NCBI GenBank assembly: GCA_003600225.1 | Contig: QZFT01000089.1 | Span: forward strand, 124,001-188,000 | DNA from: Pseudonocardiaceae bacterium YIM PH 21723 | Lineage (GTDB): Bacteria > Actinomycetota > Actinomycetes > Mycobacteriales > Pseudonocardiaceae | Length of the DNA: 64,000 nt | Direction: 5' to 3' | In this document: in pieces, positions 14,639-23,670 of the stretch | How the letters are laid out: each line of letters starts with the position of its first letter | Position numbering within the stretch: position 1 is the stretch's first letter | Notes under the pieces: model-generated | Seen by the model: the letters and a program-made list of their open reading frames with translations, nothing else | What the model was told of the DNA's origin: nothing | The model's database searches: none | Position numbers and translations under genes: made by a program

Positions 14639-16090
14639 GTGAACCGCGCCGTGCTCGCGTCCGCATTGTCCGCCTCACTGCTGCTGTCCACGGTGACCGC
14701 GGCGACCGCCGCCGGGAGAACACCCACCTGGGCGGCCTGCGGGCCGGAGCAACAGGCCGACTGCACGACGGTGACCGTTCCGGTGGACTGGGCGAAGCCC
14801 GGTGGCCCGACGATCAACCTCGAAGTGACCCGGCGCAGGGCGGATCCGGCGAAGCGGCTCGGGGTGTTGTTCTTCGGCGACGGTGGACCCGGTGGGCGCA
14901 GCGCCGACGCCGTCAAGGGGGCCGGGCTGCTGGACGCCGGGCTGACCGAGAAGTACGACCTGGTCGGGGTGAACGCCCGCGGCCTCGGCAAGGGCTACGA
15001 GCTGAACTGCCCCGCGCCCGCCACCGCCGAACGGCGGCTGCCGGCGACCGAGGCCGAATTCGCCGGGTTACGCAAGGACAACCGGAGCTTCGGCGCGAGC
15101 TGCCAGGCCAGGTCCGGCGCCGTCTACGCGCACCTGGACACCGCGAGCAATGCCCGGGACCTGGACGCCGTCCGCGCGGCGCTCGGCGAGGAGAAGGCCG
15201 GCTACTACGGCGTCTCCTACGGCACCCTGCTCGGCCAGCAGTTCGCCGAGCTGTTCCCGCAGCGGGTCAGCCGCATGGTGCTGGACTCCAGCATGGACCA
15301 CAGCCAGCCGGACGCGCGGTCCTTCATGGTCAGCGAGGCGGCGGGCGCCGAGCGGGACTTCGACCGGTTCACCGGCTGGTGCGCCGCCGACGCGAGCTGC
15401 GCGCTCCACGGCCGGGATGTGCGGGCGCTGATCACCGGCCTGCAACAGCGGGCGGACCGGGGTGAGCTGCGCGATGTGAACGGCGCCGCGCTGACCCCGT
15501 TGACGCTGAACGGGATCGTCTCCGGTGGCCGGTCCCTCTGGGCGCACACCGCCACCGAGCTCCAGCAGCTGGCGGACACCGGCAGGTCCGGCGAATCCAA
15601 CATCACCGCGCCGTGGGCCGACAACGCGCACACCATCCTGTGCCAGGACTGGAACCTGAACATCCGCGACCTCGCCGACCTGAAGTCCATTGTGGACGAT
15701 GTGCAGCGCGCGGCGCCGATGACCAGGCTGTCCGGCTATGCGGCCATGGGGATCGGTTGCATCGGTCAGCCGGTGTCCACCGTCAACCCGCCCGCGGCAG
15801 CCGGCCCGCAGCCGACCCAGGCGCTGGTGCTGAACGCGCGGTACGACCACGCCACCGTCTACCCGTGGGCGCAGAACCTGACCCGGCAGACCGGCTGGAC
15901 GCTGCTCACCTACGACGACGGCGGCCACGGCATGTACTTCACGAGCTACTGCATGAAGCGGGCGGCGGACGACTACCTGCTGACCGGCAGGCTGCCCGCA
16001 GCGGGCACCGAGTGCGCCCGGGAGCCGCAGTCGCGGCAGCGGCCGGAGCCGGAGCCGGAGCCGGAGCCGGAAAAGTCTGTCTGGTTCTGA
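14639..16090 (+). CDS. Secreted S33 hydrolase / tripeptidyl-aminopeptidase-like, copy 1 (483 aa)
   Basis: The GTG at 14639 follows AAGGAG; the frame is open to 14591, but this start gives a clean signal peptide ending TAATAAG. The alpha/beta-hydrolase has GVSYG (nucleophile Ser), the acid Asp in NARYDHATVYPW and the His in DGGHGMY. The last part is a TAP-like C-terminal domain with a Cys pair (YCMKRA, TECARE). The protein is expected to be exported and to remove N-terminal tripeptides or similar. The tail is a repeated Pro-Glu run ending SVWF. It diverges from the other copies most at this tail. Confidence 0.85.
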   Translation: MNRAVLASALSASLLLSTVTAATAAGRTPTWAACGPEQQADCTTVTVPVDWAKPGGPTINLEVTRRRADPAKRLGVLFFGDGGPGGRSADAVKGAGLLDAGLTEKYDLVGVNARGLGKGYELNCPAPATAERRLPATEAEFAGLRKDNRSFGASCQARSGAVYAHLDTASNARDLDAVRAALGEEKAGYYGVSYGTLLGQQFAELFPQRVSRMVLDSSMDHSQPDARSFMVSEAAGAERDFDRFTGWCAADASCALHGRDVRALITGLQQRADRGELRDVNGAALTPLTLNGIVSGGRSLWAHTATELQQLADTGRSGESNITAPWADNAHTILCQDWNLNIRDLADLKSIVDDVQRAAPMTRLSGYAAMGIGCIGQPVSTVNPPAAAGPQPTQALVLNARYDHATVYPWAQNLTRQTGWTLLTYDDGGHGMYFTSYCMKRAADDYLLTGRLPAAGTECAREPQSRQRPEPEPEPEPEKSVWF

Positions 16091-16222
16091 CCGAAGGCTG
16101 TCCGAAAACGGTCAGGAGCAGGGGAAACCCCGGGGAGGAATACAACCCGGGGATGACGCGGGCGCCGCGACTGTGTGCGAATGCTGGATGGGTAGAGGAT
16201 TTCTACTCTGAGGGGACTGCCC

Positions 16223-17665
16223 ATGAAACGCGTCCTATTAGCGTCAGCGATATCCGCCTCCCTGCTCCTGACCACCCTGCCGATCGCCCAGGCCGCCGCG
16301 TCCCCGTGGACGCCGTGCGGCGAGGACAGCAAGGCCGAGTGCACCACGGTCACCGTGCCGGTCGACTGGGCCAGGCCGGACGGTCCGAAGATCGACCTGG
16401 AGGTGGCCCGGCAGAAGGCCACCGGAACCAGTCACGGTGTGCTGTTCTTCGGCACCGGTGGCCCCGGCGGCCGGAGCGCCGATTTCGTCAAGAAGCCGCC
16501 GTACATGGCCGATGCGGGGATATTCAAGAACTTCGACGTGGTCGGGGTGAACGCCCGCGGCCTCGGCAAGGGCTACGAGATCAAGTGCAGCGTGGAGAAC
16601 ACCCCGCTGCGTGACCTGCCGGCCAACCCGCAGGAGTTCGCCGCGCTGAAGGCGGACAACGCGGCCTTCTCCGCGGACTGTCGCAAGCAGACCGGTCCGC
16701 TATACGACCACCTGGACACGGCGAGCAACGCCCGCGACTTGGAGGCCGTGCGCCGGTTCCTGGCCGTGGACAAGGTCAGCTACTACGGCATCTCCTACGG
16801 CACGCTGCTCGGCCAGCAATACGCCCAGCTGTTCCCGCACCGGGTGCAGCACATGGTGCTCGACTCCACAATGGACCACAGCCTGCCGAACGCGGTGGAG
16901 TTCAACAAGACCGAGGCGCAGGGCGCCGAGGACAACTTCGACCGGTTCGCCGACTGGTGCGACGCGACCGCGAGCTGCGCTCTGCACGGCGAGGACGTGC
17001 AGGCCGTTGTGCACACCCTGCAACAGAAGGCCGACGTCGGCGAGCTCAAGGACAGCAAAGGGCAGCCGCTCACCGGACTGACCCTGGACAGCATCACCTT
17101 CAACGCGGTCTTCGGAAAGCCCGGGTACCCATCGCTGGCCACCGAGCTGAAGAAGCTGGCCGACACCGGGACATCCAGCGAGGAGAACACCAAGGTCGGC
17201 GCGGGCTCGATCACGCACTCGATCCTGTGCCAGGACTGGAACTTCCAGCTGCGCGACTACGCCGACTACCAGCGCATGCTGCACCAGGTGAACCAGGTCG
17301 CGCCGATGACCAGGATGAGCCCGTACACCAAGCATTCGCTGGCCTGCCAGGGCTGGTCGGTGCCGACCGTCAACCCGCCGAAGCAGGCGAAACCGCAGCC
17401 GACCCCGGTGCTGGTGATCAACGGCCGGTACGACTTCGCCACCGTGTACTCCTGGGCGGAGAACCTGAGCGAGCAGACCGGCTGGACGCTGCTCACCTAC
17501 GACGGCGGCTTGCACGGCACCTACACCCGGATTCCGTGTGCGACCGAGTACACGGACACGTACCTGCTGACCGGTCAGCGGCCGCAGCCGGGCACGCACT
17601 GCGCGGAGTTGCCCGACGGGCAGCGGCAACAGCAGCCGGTTCCGACGGGCGACCTCTGGGGTTAG
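16223..17665 (+). CDS. Secreted S33 hydrolase, copy 2 (480 aa)
   Basis: The start MKRVLLASAISASLLLTTLP is a typical Sec signal peptide (cleavage near AQAAA). The triad is in GISYG, GRYDFATVYSW and GGLHGTY. N-terminal CGEDSKAEC and C-terminal PCATEY/THCAEL cysteines match the other copies. The Q-rich tail (QRQQQPVP) ends LWG. GAGGGGA lies upstream of the ATG. The 70 bp before it resembles the same region of copy 3, so promoter and gene were duplicated together. Confidence 0.87.
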   Translation: MKRVLLASAISASLLLTTLPIAQAAASPWTPCGEDSKAECTTVTVPVDWARPDGPKIDLEVARQKATGTSHGVLFFGTGGPGGRSADFVKKPPYMADAGIFKNFDVVGVNARGLGKGYEIKCSVENTPLRDLPANPQEFAALKADNAAFSADCRKQTGPLYDHLDTASNARDLEAVRRFLAVDKVSYYGISYGTLLGQQYAQLFPHRVQHMVLDSTMDHSLPNAVEFNKTEAQGAEDNFDRFADWCDATASCALHGEDVQAVVHTLQQKADVGELKDSKGQPLTGLTLDSITFNAVFGKPGYPSLATELKKLADTGTSSEENTKVGAGSITHSILCQDWNFQLRDYADYQRMLHQVNQVAPMTRMSPYTKHSLACQGWSVPTVNPPKQAKPQPTPVLVINGRYDFATVYSWAENLSEQTGWTLLTYDGGLHGTYTRIPCATEYTDTYLLTGQRPQPGTHCAELPDGQRQQQPVPTGDLWG

Positions 17666-17670
17666 CACGA

Positions 17671-17709
17671 CTCCCGTGCGTCTGTCCACTGTGGACAGGC
17701 GCACGGGAG
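17671..17709 (+). terminator. Long hairpin after copy 2
   Basis: CTCCCGTGCGTCTGTCC pairs with its complement over 17-19 bp with one G-U mismatch. It begins 6 nt after the stop of copy 2 and is followed by ACTTCGGGG. It lacks a T-run but is strong enough to separate copies 2 and 3 transcriptionally. Confidence 0.55.
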
Positions 17710-17806
17710 ACTTCGGGGAACAATGCGACTTGAGGATGATGCGGGCAGCGCTCTGGGCCGCGAATGGTGGACGGGTAACGGAATTTCGCACTGAGGGGAC
17801 CCGCCG

Positions 17807-19255
17807 ATGAAACGCGTACTCCTGGCGTCAGCGTTATCCGCCACCCTGCTGTTGACCGCCCTGCCCATGGCCCAAGCGGCCACCCTGGACTGGACCCCGT
17901 GTGGCGACGAATCCGAATGCACCACGGTCACCGTGCCGATCGACTGGGCGAAGCCGGACGGCCCGACCATCGACCTGGAAGTGGCCCGGCACAAGGCAAG
18001 CGGCAAGAGCCACGGCACGATGGTGCTGGGCGACGGCGGCCCGGGCGGCAAGAGCGCGGACTGGGTCAAGTCGTTCAAGCCGGACACCACCTCGAACCTG
18101 GGCAAGAACTTCGACCTGATCGGGGTGAACGCCCGCGGCCTCGGCAAGGGCTACGAGGTCAGCTGTGCCACCCAGAGCGGTCCGGAGCACGGACTTCCGT
18201 CCACCCCAGAGGAATTCGCCACGCTGAACGCCGAGAACAGGGCGTTCGCGGAGAAGTGCCGGGAACTCACCGGCCCGCTCTACGACCACCTGGACACCGC
18301 CAGCAACGCCCGTGACCTGGAGGCCGTCCGCGCGGCCATCGGCGTGGAGAAGGTCAGCTACTACGGCATCTCCTACGGCACGCTGCTCGGCCAGCAGTAC
18401 GCCCAGCTGTTCCCGCAGCGGGTCGAACACATGGTCCTCGACTCCACCATGGACCACAGCATCCCGGACGGCACGACCTTCTCGGCCACCGAGGCGAAGA
18501 GCGCCGAGGACAACTTCGGCCGCTTCATCGGCTGGTGCGACAAGACCGAGAGCTGCGCACTGCACGGTGACAACGTGCCCGCCGTGGTGCACACGATCCA
18601 GCAGAAGGTCGCGGCCGGGCAGGTGAAGGACGCCAAGGGCCGGCAGTTCACCGGCATCACCCTGGACGCCCTCACCTTCCGGGCAGTGAACGGCGAGTGG
18701 GCCTACCCGGAACTGGCCACCGAGCTGAAGACCATCGTCGACACCGGGATCTCCACGCACGAGAACCGGACCTACCCCTCCTACGGGACCGTGCACGCGA
18801 TCCTGTGCCAGGACTGGAACTTCCAGCTGAAGGACTACGCCGACTACCAGGGCCTGCTGCAGCGGGTCACTGAGGTCGCGCCGCTGACCCGGATGAGCGA
18901 CTACACCCAGCACACGCTGTCCTGCCAGGGCTGGCCGGTCGCGAACACCAACCCGCCGAAGCCCGCGGGCCCGCAGCCGTCCTCGGTGCTCGTGCTGAAC
19001 GGCCGTTACGACTACGCCACCGTGTACGCCTGGGCGGAGAACCTGAGCGCGCAGACCGGCTGGACGCTGCTCACCTACGACGGTGGCAGCCACGGCACCT
19101 ACGGCTCGAGGCCGTGCATGACCGAGTACTCCGACACGTTCCTGCTGACCGGGCAGCTGCCGCCAAAGGGCACGCACTGCGCCGAGGTGCCCGGCGGCAC
19201 GCGGGAGCAGCAGCAACAGCGTCCGGCGGACAACCTCTGGGCTATTACCAAATAG
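17807..19255 (+). CDS. Secreted S33 hydrolase, copy 3 (482 aa)
   Basis: This is the closest relative of copy 2: same signal peptide start, GISYG elbow, GRYDYATVYAW acid and GGSHGTY histidine. Cys pairs are WTPCGDESEC, RPCMTEY and THCAEV. The tail has four glutamines after EQ and ends LWAITK, longer than in copy 2. The upstream GAGGGGAC Shine-Dalgarno is shared with copy 2. Confidence 0.87.
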   Translation: MKRVLLASALSATLLLTALPMAQAATLDWTPCGDESECTTVTVPIDWAKPDGPTIDLEVARHKASGKSHGTMVLGDGGPGGKSADWVKSFKPDTTSNLGKNFDLIGVNARGLGKGYEVSCATQSGPEHGLPSTPEEFATLNAENRAFAEKCRELTGPLYDHLDTASNARDLEAVRAAIGVEKVSYYGISYGTLLGQQYAQLFPQRVEHMVLDSTMDHSIPDGTTFSATEAKSAEDNFGRFIGWCDKTESCALHGDNVPAVVHTIQQKVAAGQVKDAKGRQFTGITLDALTFRAVNGEWAYPELATELKTIVDTGISTHENRTYPSYGTVHAILCQDWNFQLKDYADYQGLLQRVTEVAPLTRMSDYTQHTLSCQGWPVANTNPPKPAGPQPSSVLVLNGRYDYATVYAWAENLSAQTGWTLLTYDGGSHGTYGSRPCMTEYSDTFLLTGQLPPKGTHCAEVPGGTREQQQQRPADNLWAITK

Positions 19256-19323
19256 GTACAGAACGATAACGATTCCATCGCATTCGGCGGCTAGATCTGG
19301 GCCGGACATCCGATAGCTCGGCG

Positions 19324-19353
19324 CCCCGCGCACCCCTGAACCGGTGCGCGGGG
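19324..19353 (+). other. GC-rich hairpin ahead of copy 4
   Basis: CCCCGCGCACC and GGTGCGCGGGG pair over 11 bp around an 8 nt loop, 28 nt before the ATG at 19382. No T-run follows. It may end transcription from copy 3 or act in the leader of copy 4. Confidence 0.5.
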
Positions 19354-19381
19354 TCCCTGCCCGCAGCGAGGAGATCCGCCC

Positions 19382-20797
19382 ATGAAACGCGTCCTGTTCG
19401 CGTCCGCAGTGACCATCGCGGCACTGTTACCCGCTACCCCGGCCGGCGCCGATTCCCTGGCCTGGACCAGGTGTGGCGTGGACGCCGAGTGCACCGCGGT
19501 CACCGTGCCCATCGACTGGGCTCGGCCGGACGGCCCGTCCTTCGATCTTGAGGTGACCCGGCGCAAGGCGACCCAGCCGAGCAAGGGCGTGTTGTTCTAC
19601 GGCGAAGGCGGCCCCGGTGGACCCAGCGCCACGGTGCTGAAGGAGAACTCCCATGGTGGCCCCCGGAGCGACTTCGACCTGATCGGGGTGAATGCCCGGG
19701 GCATGGGCGGCGCCTACCCGATCCTCTGCCCCACGCCGAAGGGTCCGCAGAATGATCTTCCCTCTTCCCCGGAGGAATTGGCGAAGCTGAAGGCGGACAA
19801 CGCCGCCTACGCCGCCGAGTGCCGGAAGCTCACCGGGCCGCTGTACGACCACCTGGACACGGCTAGCAATGCCCGCGACCTGGAGGCCGTCCGCGCGGCC
19901 CTGGGGGTGCCGAAGATCTACTTCTACGGCCGGTCCTACGGCACCCTGCTCGGCCAGCAGTACGCCGAGCTGTTCCCGCAGCGGATCGAACGCATGGTGC
20001 TGGACTCGACCATGGACCACAGCGTGCCGGACGGCGCGGCGTTCGCCGCGGCGGAGGCGAGGGGCCTGGAGGTGCACTTCGACAACTTCGGCGAGTGGTG
20101 CGCCCAGACCGAGGAGTGCGCCCTGCACGGCCGGGATGTGCACGCCGTGCTGCGCGATGTGCAGAAACGAGCCGAGGCCGGTGAGATCAAGGATGTTTTC
20201 GGCGAGCCGCTGAACGCCCTGACGGTGGACGCCCTGGCCTCCGAGGTCGTGTTCGACTGGAAGGGCGGGTCCAGGACGCTGAAAGAGCTGGCGGACGACG
20301 GGATCTCCGGGTACGGGAACGAGTACATCTCCGCGTCCGAAACGCTGACCTCGGTGCTGTGCCAGGACTGGAACATGCAGCTGCGCGACTTCGCCGAGTA
20401 CCAGGACCTGGTGCACCGGGTCGCGCAGGCGGCGCCGATGACCCGGTTCAGCACGTTCCCCCGGTACGTACTGGCCTGTCAGGGCTGGCCGATCGCCAAC
20501 ATCAACCCGCCGAAACCCCTCCCCGGCAAGAGCACTGTGCCGGCACTGGTACTGAGCAGCCGCTACGACCTCGCGACCGTCCACCCGTGGGCACAGAACC
20601 TGAGCACCCAGGCCGGGTGGGGGCTGCTCACCTACGACGGCTCCCGGCACATCACCTACGAGGTGCCGTGCATGAAGGGCCACGCCGACCGGTTCCTGGC
20701 GACCGGTGAACTGCCCGCGCCGGGCACGGTCTGCGCACAACTGCAGGACCAGCGGCAAGAACCTCAGCGCGTACACACATTTACCTCCGAAGGATGA
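19382..20797 (+). CDS. Secreted S33 hydrolase, copy 4 (471 aa)
   Basis: The signal peptide MKRVLFASAVTIAALLPATP is followed by a mature N-terminus at ADSLAW. The elbow is GRSYG, unlike GISYG of copies 2-3; the acid is SRYDLATVHPW and the base GSRHITY. Cys pairs VPCMKG and TVCAQL are kept. The mature region contains GMGGAYPILCPTP instead of the GLGKGYE motif of copies 1-3, which groups it with copy 5. The tail is short (QDQRQEPQR) and lacks the terminal Trp. SD is GAGGAG. Confidence 0.86.
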   Translation: MKRVLFASAVTIAALLPATPAGADSLAWTRCGVDAECTAVTVPIDWARPDGPSFDLEVTRRKATQPSKGVLFYGEGGPGGPSATVLKENSHGGPRSDFDLIGVNARGMGGAYPILCPTPKGPQNDLPSSPEELAKLKADNAAYAAECRKLTGPLYDHLDTASNARDLEAVRAALGVPKIYFYGRSYGTLLGQQYAELFPQRIERMVLDSTMDHSVPDGAAFAAAEARGLEVHFDNFGEWCAQTEECALHGRDVHAVLRDVQKRAEAGEIKDVFGEPLNALTVDALASEVVFDWKGGSRTLKELADDGISGYGNEYISASETLTSVLCQDWNMQLRDFAEYQDLVHRVAQAAPMTRFSTFPRYVLACQGWPIANINPPKPLPGKSTVPALVLSSRYDLATVHPWAQNLSTQAGWGLLTYDGSRHITYEVPCMKGHADRFLATGELPAPGTVCAQLQDQRQEPQRVHTFTSEG

Positions 20798-20866
20798 CGA
20801 CCGCGTACATCCCCCTGCACAAATCTGGACTGATACCGCGATTCCCTGCTCGCCGTAAGGAGATCC

Positions 20867-22288
20867 ATGAAGCGCGCTCTTGTCGTGTCCGCCTTATCCG
20901 CCGCATTACTGGTTCCCGCTACTCCCGCGATCGCCGATTCCCTGACCTGGACGCCATGCGAGAAAGAGGCCGAGTGCACCACGGTCACCGTGCCGGTCGA
21001 CTGGGCCAAGCCGGACGGTCCGACCCTTGATCTGACGGTGGCCCGGCACCGGACCACCGAGCCGAGCAAGGGCGTGATGGTCTATGGCGCAGGTGGTCCC
21101 GGCGGGGCCAGTGCGGAGACGGTCAAGTACATCGAGCAGAGCACCGCGGTGGGCTGGCGGCGCGACTACGACGTGATCGGGGTCAACGCCAGAGGCATGG
21201 ATCGCCGGTACCCGATCACCTGTCCGGATGGCGGCGGCCCGCAGAACGACCTGCCGAACTCGCCGGAGACGCTGGCGAAACTGAACACGGACCACGCCAC
21301 CTACGCCGCCGAGTGCCGGAGGCTCACCGGACCGCTGTACGACCACCTGGACACCGCCAGCAACGCCCGTGATCTGGACGCGGTCCGGGCGGCGCTGGGC
21401 CTGGAGAAGATCAGTTTCTACGGCGGCTCGTACGGCACCCTGCTCGGTCAGCAGTACGCCGAGCTGTTCCCGCAGCGGGTGCAGCGCATGGTGCTGGACT
21501 CCACCATGGACCACAGCCTGCCGGACGCCGCGGCCTTCGGCGCGACCGAGGCGAAGGGCATGGAGGAGCGCTTCGACCAGTTCGTCGACTGGTGTGACAA
21601 AACCGAGAGCTGCGCCCTGCATGGCCAGGACGTCAGGGCCACGGTCACCGAGCTGCAGAAGCGCACCGAGGCCGGTGAGCTCAAGGACTCCTCGGGTGCC
21701 CCGTTGACCTCGTTGACGCTGGACTCCATGACCACCAGCGCCGCGTTCTCCCGGGACACCGGAGCCACCGCGTTGAAGAAGCTGACGGACACCGGTGTCG
21801 CCGAAGAGAAGAACACGCGGCTGTACGTCTCGGGCGGGCTGCACTCGGTGCTGTGCCAGGACTGGAACCTGCAGCTGCGGGACTACGCCGACTACCAGGA
21901 GTTCCGCAAGCGCGTGGAGCAGGCGGCCCCGATGACCCGGTTCAGCTCGTACGCCCAGCACCCGCTGTCCTGCCAGGGCTGGCCGGTGGCGAACACCAAC
22001 CCGCCGAAACCGTTCCCCGTCAAGGACACCGTGCCGACCCTGGTGCTGAACTCGCGCTACGACATCGCGACCGTCTACCCGTGGGCGGTGAACCTGACCG
22101 CGCAGACCGGCTGGGGCCTGGTCACCTACGCCGGCAGCAGGCACGTCACGTACTCCAGCATTCCGTGCATGCGCGAGCACACGGACAAGTACCTGGCGAC
22201 CGGTGAACTGCCCGCGGCGGGCACCGTCTGCGCCGAGATCCAGCAGCAGCAACAGGAAACACGGCCGGTCGAGGCCAGCTGGAACTGA
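20867..22288 (+). CDS. Secreted S33 hydrolase, copy 5 (473 aa)
   Basis: It begins MKRALVVSALSAALLVPATP with an Ala-Asp cleavage region. The elbow is GGSYG, the acid SRYDIATVYPW, the base GSRHVTY. Shared features with copy 4 are PNSPETLAKL and TPAIADSLTW. The C-terminal Cys pair is IPCMRE/TVCAEI. The tail has five Q in a row and ends SWN. AAGGAG lies just before the ATG, and copies 4 and 5 are only 69 nt apart. Confidence 0.86.
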   Translation: MKRALVVSALSAALLVPATPAIADSLTWTPCEKEAECTTVTVPVDWAKPDGPTLDLTVARHRTTEPSKGVMVYGAGGPGGASAETVKYIEQSTAVGWRRDYDVIGVNARGMDRRYPITCPDGGGPQNDLPNSPETLAKLNTDHATYAAECRRLTGPLYDHLDTASNARDLDAVRAALGLEKISFYGGSYGTLLGQQYAELFPQRVQRMVLDSTMDHSLPDAAAFGATEAKGMEERFDQFVDWCDKTESCALHGQDVRATVTELQKRTEAGELKDSSGAPLTSLTLDSMTTSAAFSRDTGATALKKLTDTGVAEEKNTRLYVSGGLHSVLCQDWNLQLRDYADYQEFRKRVEQAAPMTRFSSYAQHPLSCQGWPVANTNPPKPFPVKDTVPTLVLNSRYDIATVYPWAVNLTAQTGWGLVTYAGSRHVTYSSIPCMREHTDKYLATGELPAAGTVCAEIQQQQQETRPVEASWN

Positions 22289-22310
22289 CAAAGGAATCTG
22301 GGGGATTTCG

Positions 22311-23639
22311 ATGAAACGAGCGGTGATCGCAGCGGCGCTACTGCTGCTCACCACGGCACCCGCCGCCCAGGCCGCACCGGGCTGGACGCCCTGCGGTCCG
22401 GGCGGCGGGGCCGAGTGCACGACGGTGACCGTGCCGGTCGACTGGTCCACAGTGGACGGTCCGTCGATCGATCTGACCGTGTCCCGGCGCAAGGCCACCG
22501 GGGACCGGCTCGGCGTGTTGTTCTTCGCACCCGGCGGGCCCGGCACCCCCGCCGCCGAGATCATCAAGGGCTTGCGTCCGGAGCAGGTTCCGGAGCTGCA
22601 GAAACACTTCGATCTGGTGGGGGTCACCGCACGCGGGCTGGATCCGCTGTACCCCGTCCGCTGCCCGCAGGTGGACGGCCCCGCGGTCGAGGTACCCGGG
22701 TCGAAGCAGGAGTTCGCCGACTACCGGCAGCGGGTCGCCGCCTTCGGCGCGGCGTGCCGGGAGATGACCGGGCCATTGTTCGACCACGTGGACAGCACCA
22801 GCGACACCCGGGATCTGGAGGCCGTCCGGAAAGTGCTGGGCGCGGAGAAGGTCAGCTTCTACAGCCTGTCCTACGGCACCCTGCTGAGCCAGCGGTACGC
22901 CGAACTCTTCCCGGACCGGGTGGAGCGCATCGCGCTGGATTCCGCGATGGACCACAGCATTCCGGACGCCTGGTCCTACATGGTCACCGAAGCCGTGGCG
23001 GCGGAGCAGGACTTCCACCGCTGGGCCGACTGGTGCCAGGCCACCGAGAGCTGCGCGTTGCACGGCCAGGATGTGTACGCGCTGCAACGGGAACTCCAGG
23101 CCAGGGCCGACCTGAAGGACAACGCCGGACAGCCCTTACGGCTGGACTACCTCACCGAACTGACCGGCGACAGCAAGACCTGGCCGGCCATGGCAGTGGC
23201 ACTGAAAAGCCTGCGGGACACCGGGATCAGCACCGAGAAGAACCTGCCGCACGCGGTGCGGGGATTCAAGTACGCGATCCTGTGCCAGGACTGGAATTTC
23301 GCCATCCGCGACTACGCCGAACTGCGGGCGGCGGTCGACCGCCTACATCGGATCGCGCCGATGACCCGGCTGAACAGCAACGTGGATGATGTTCTGGGAT
23401 GCCTTGGCTGGCCGGTGACGAACACCAATCCGCCGCACCGTCTGCCGGAGATGCCGAACGTGCAGGCGCGGATGTTCCACTCGAGGTACGACATGGAAGC
23501 GCCCTACAGCTGGGCCCAGCGGATCAGCGTGCAGAGCGGCTGGCCGTTGGTCACCTATCAGGGCGTTCAGCATGGGGTCTACGAAGTCCCGGGCATGGGC
23601 GAGCGGATCGATCGGTTTCTGGTCACCGGAAACCCGTGA
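22311..23639 (+). CDS. Secreted S33 hydrolase, divergent copy 6 (442 aa)
   Basis: The ATG at 22311 starts a signal peptide MKRAVIAAALLLLTTAPAAQ; the frame is open to 22203 inside copy 5 but that is not needed. The elbow is SLSYG, with Ser in place of the first Gly; the acid is SRYDMEAPYSW and the base GVQHGVY. It lacks both C-terminal cysteines (VPGMGERI, then the stop after VTGNP) and the Q-rich tail. It starts 22 nt after copy 5 and is probably cotranscribed. Activity may differ from the other copies. Confidence 0.84.
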   Translation: MKRAVIAAALLLLTTAPAAQAAPGWTPCGPGGGAECTTVTVPVDWSTVDGPSIDLTVSRRKATGDRLGVLFFAPGGPGTPAAEIIKGLRPEQVPELQKHFDLVGVTARGLDPLYPVRCPQVDGPAVEVPGSKQEFADYRQRVAAFGAACREMTGPLFDHVDSTSDTRDLEAVRKVLGAEKVSFYSLSYGTLLSQRYAELFPDRVERIALDSAMDHSIPDAWSYMVTEAVAAEQDFHRWADWCQATESCALHGQDVYALQRELQARADLKDNAGQPLRLDYLTELTGDSKTWPAMAVALKSLRDTGISTEKNLPHAVRGFKYAILCQDWNFAIRDYAELRAAVDRLHRIAPMTRLNSNVDDVLGCLGWPVTNTNPPHRLPEMPNVQARMFHSRYDMEAPYSWAQRISVQSGWPLVTYQGVQHGVYEVPGMGERIDRFLVTGNP

Positions 23640-23670
23640 GCGCGCAGCGCCACCACGGGCAAGTAGGGGC

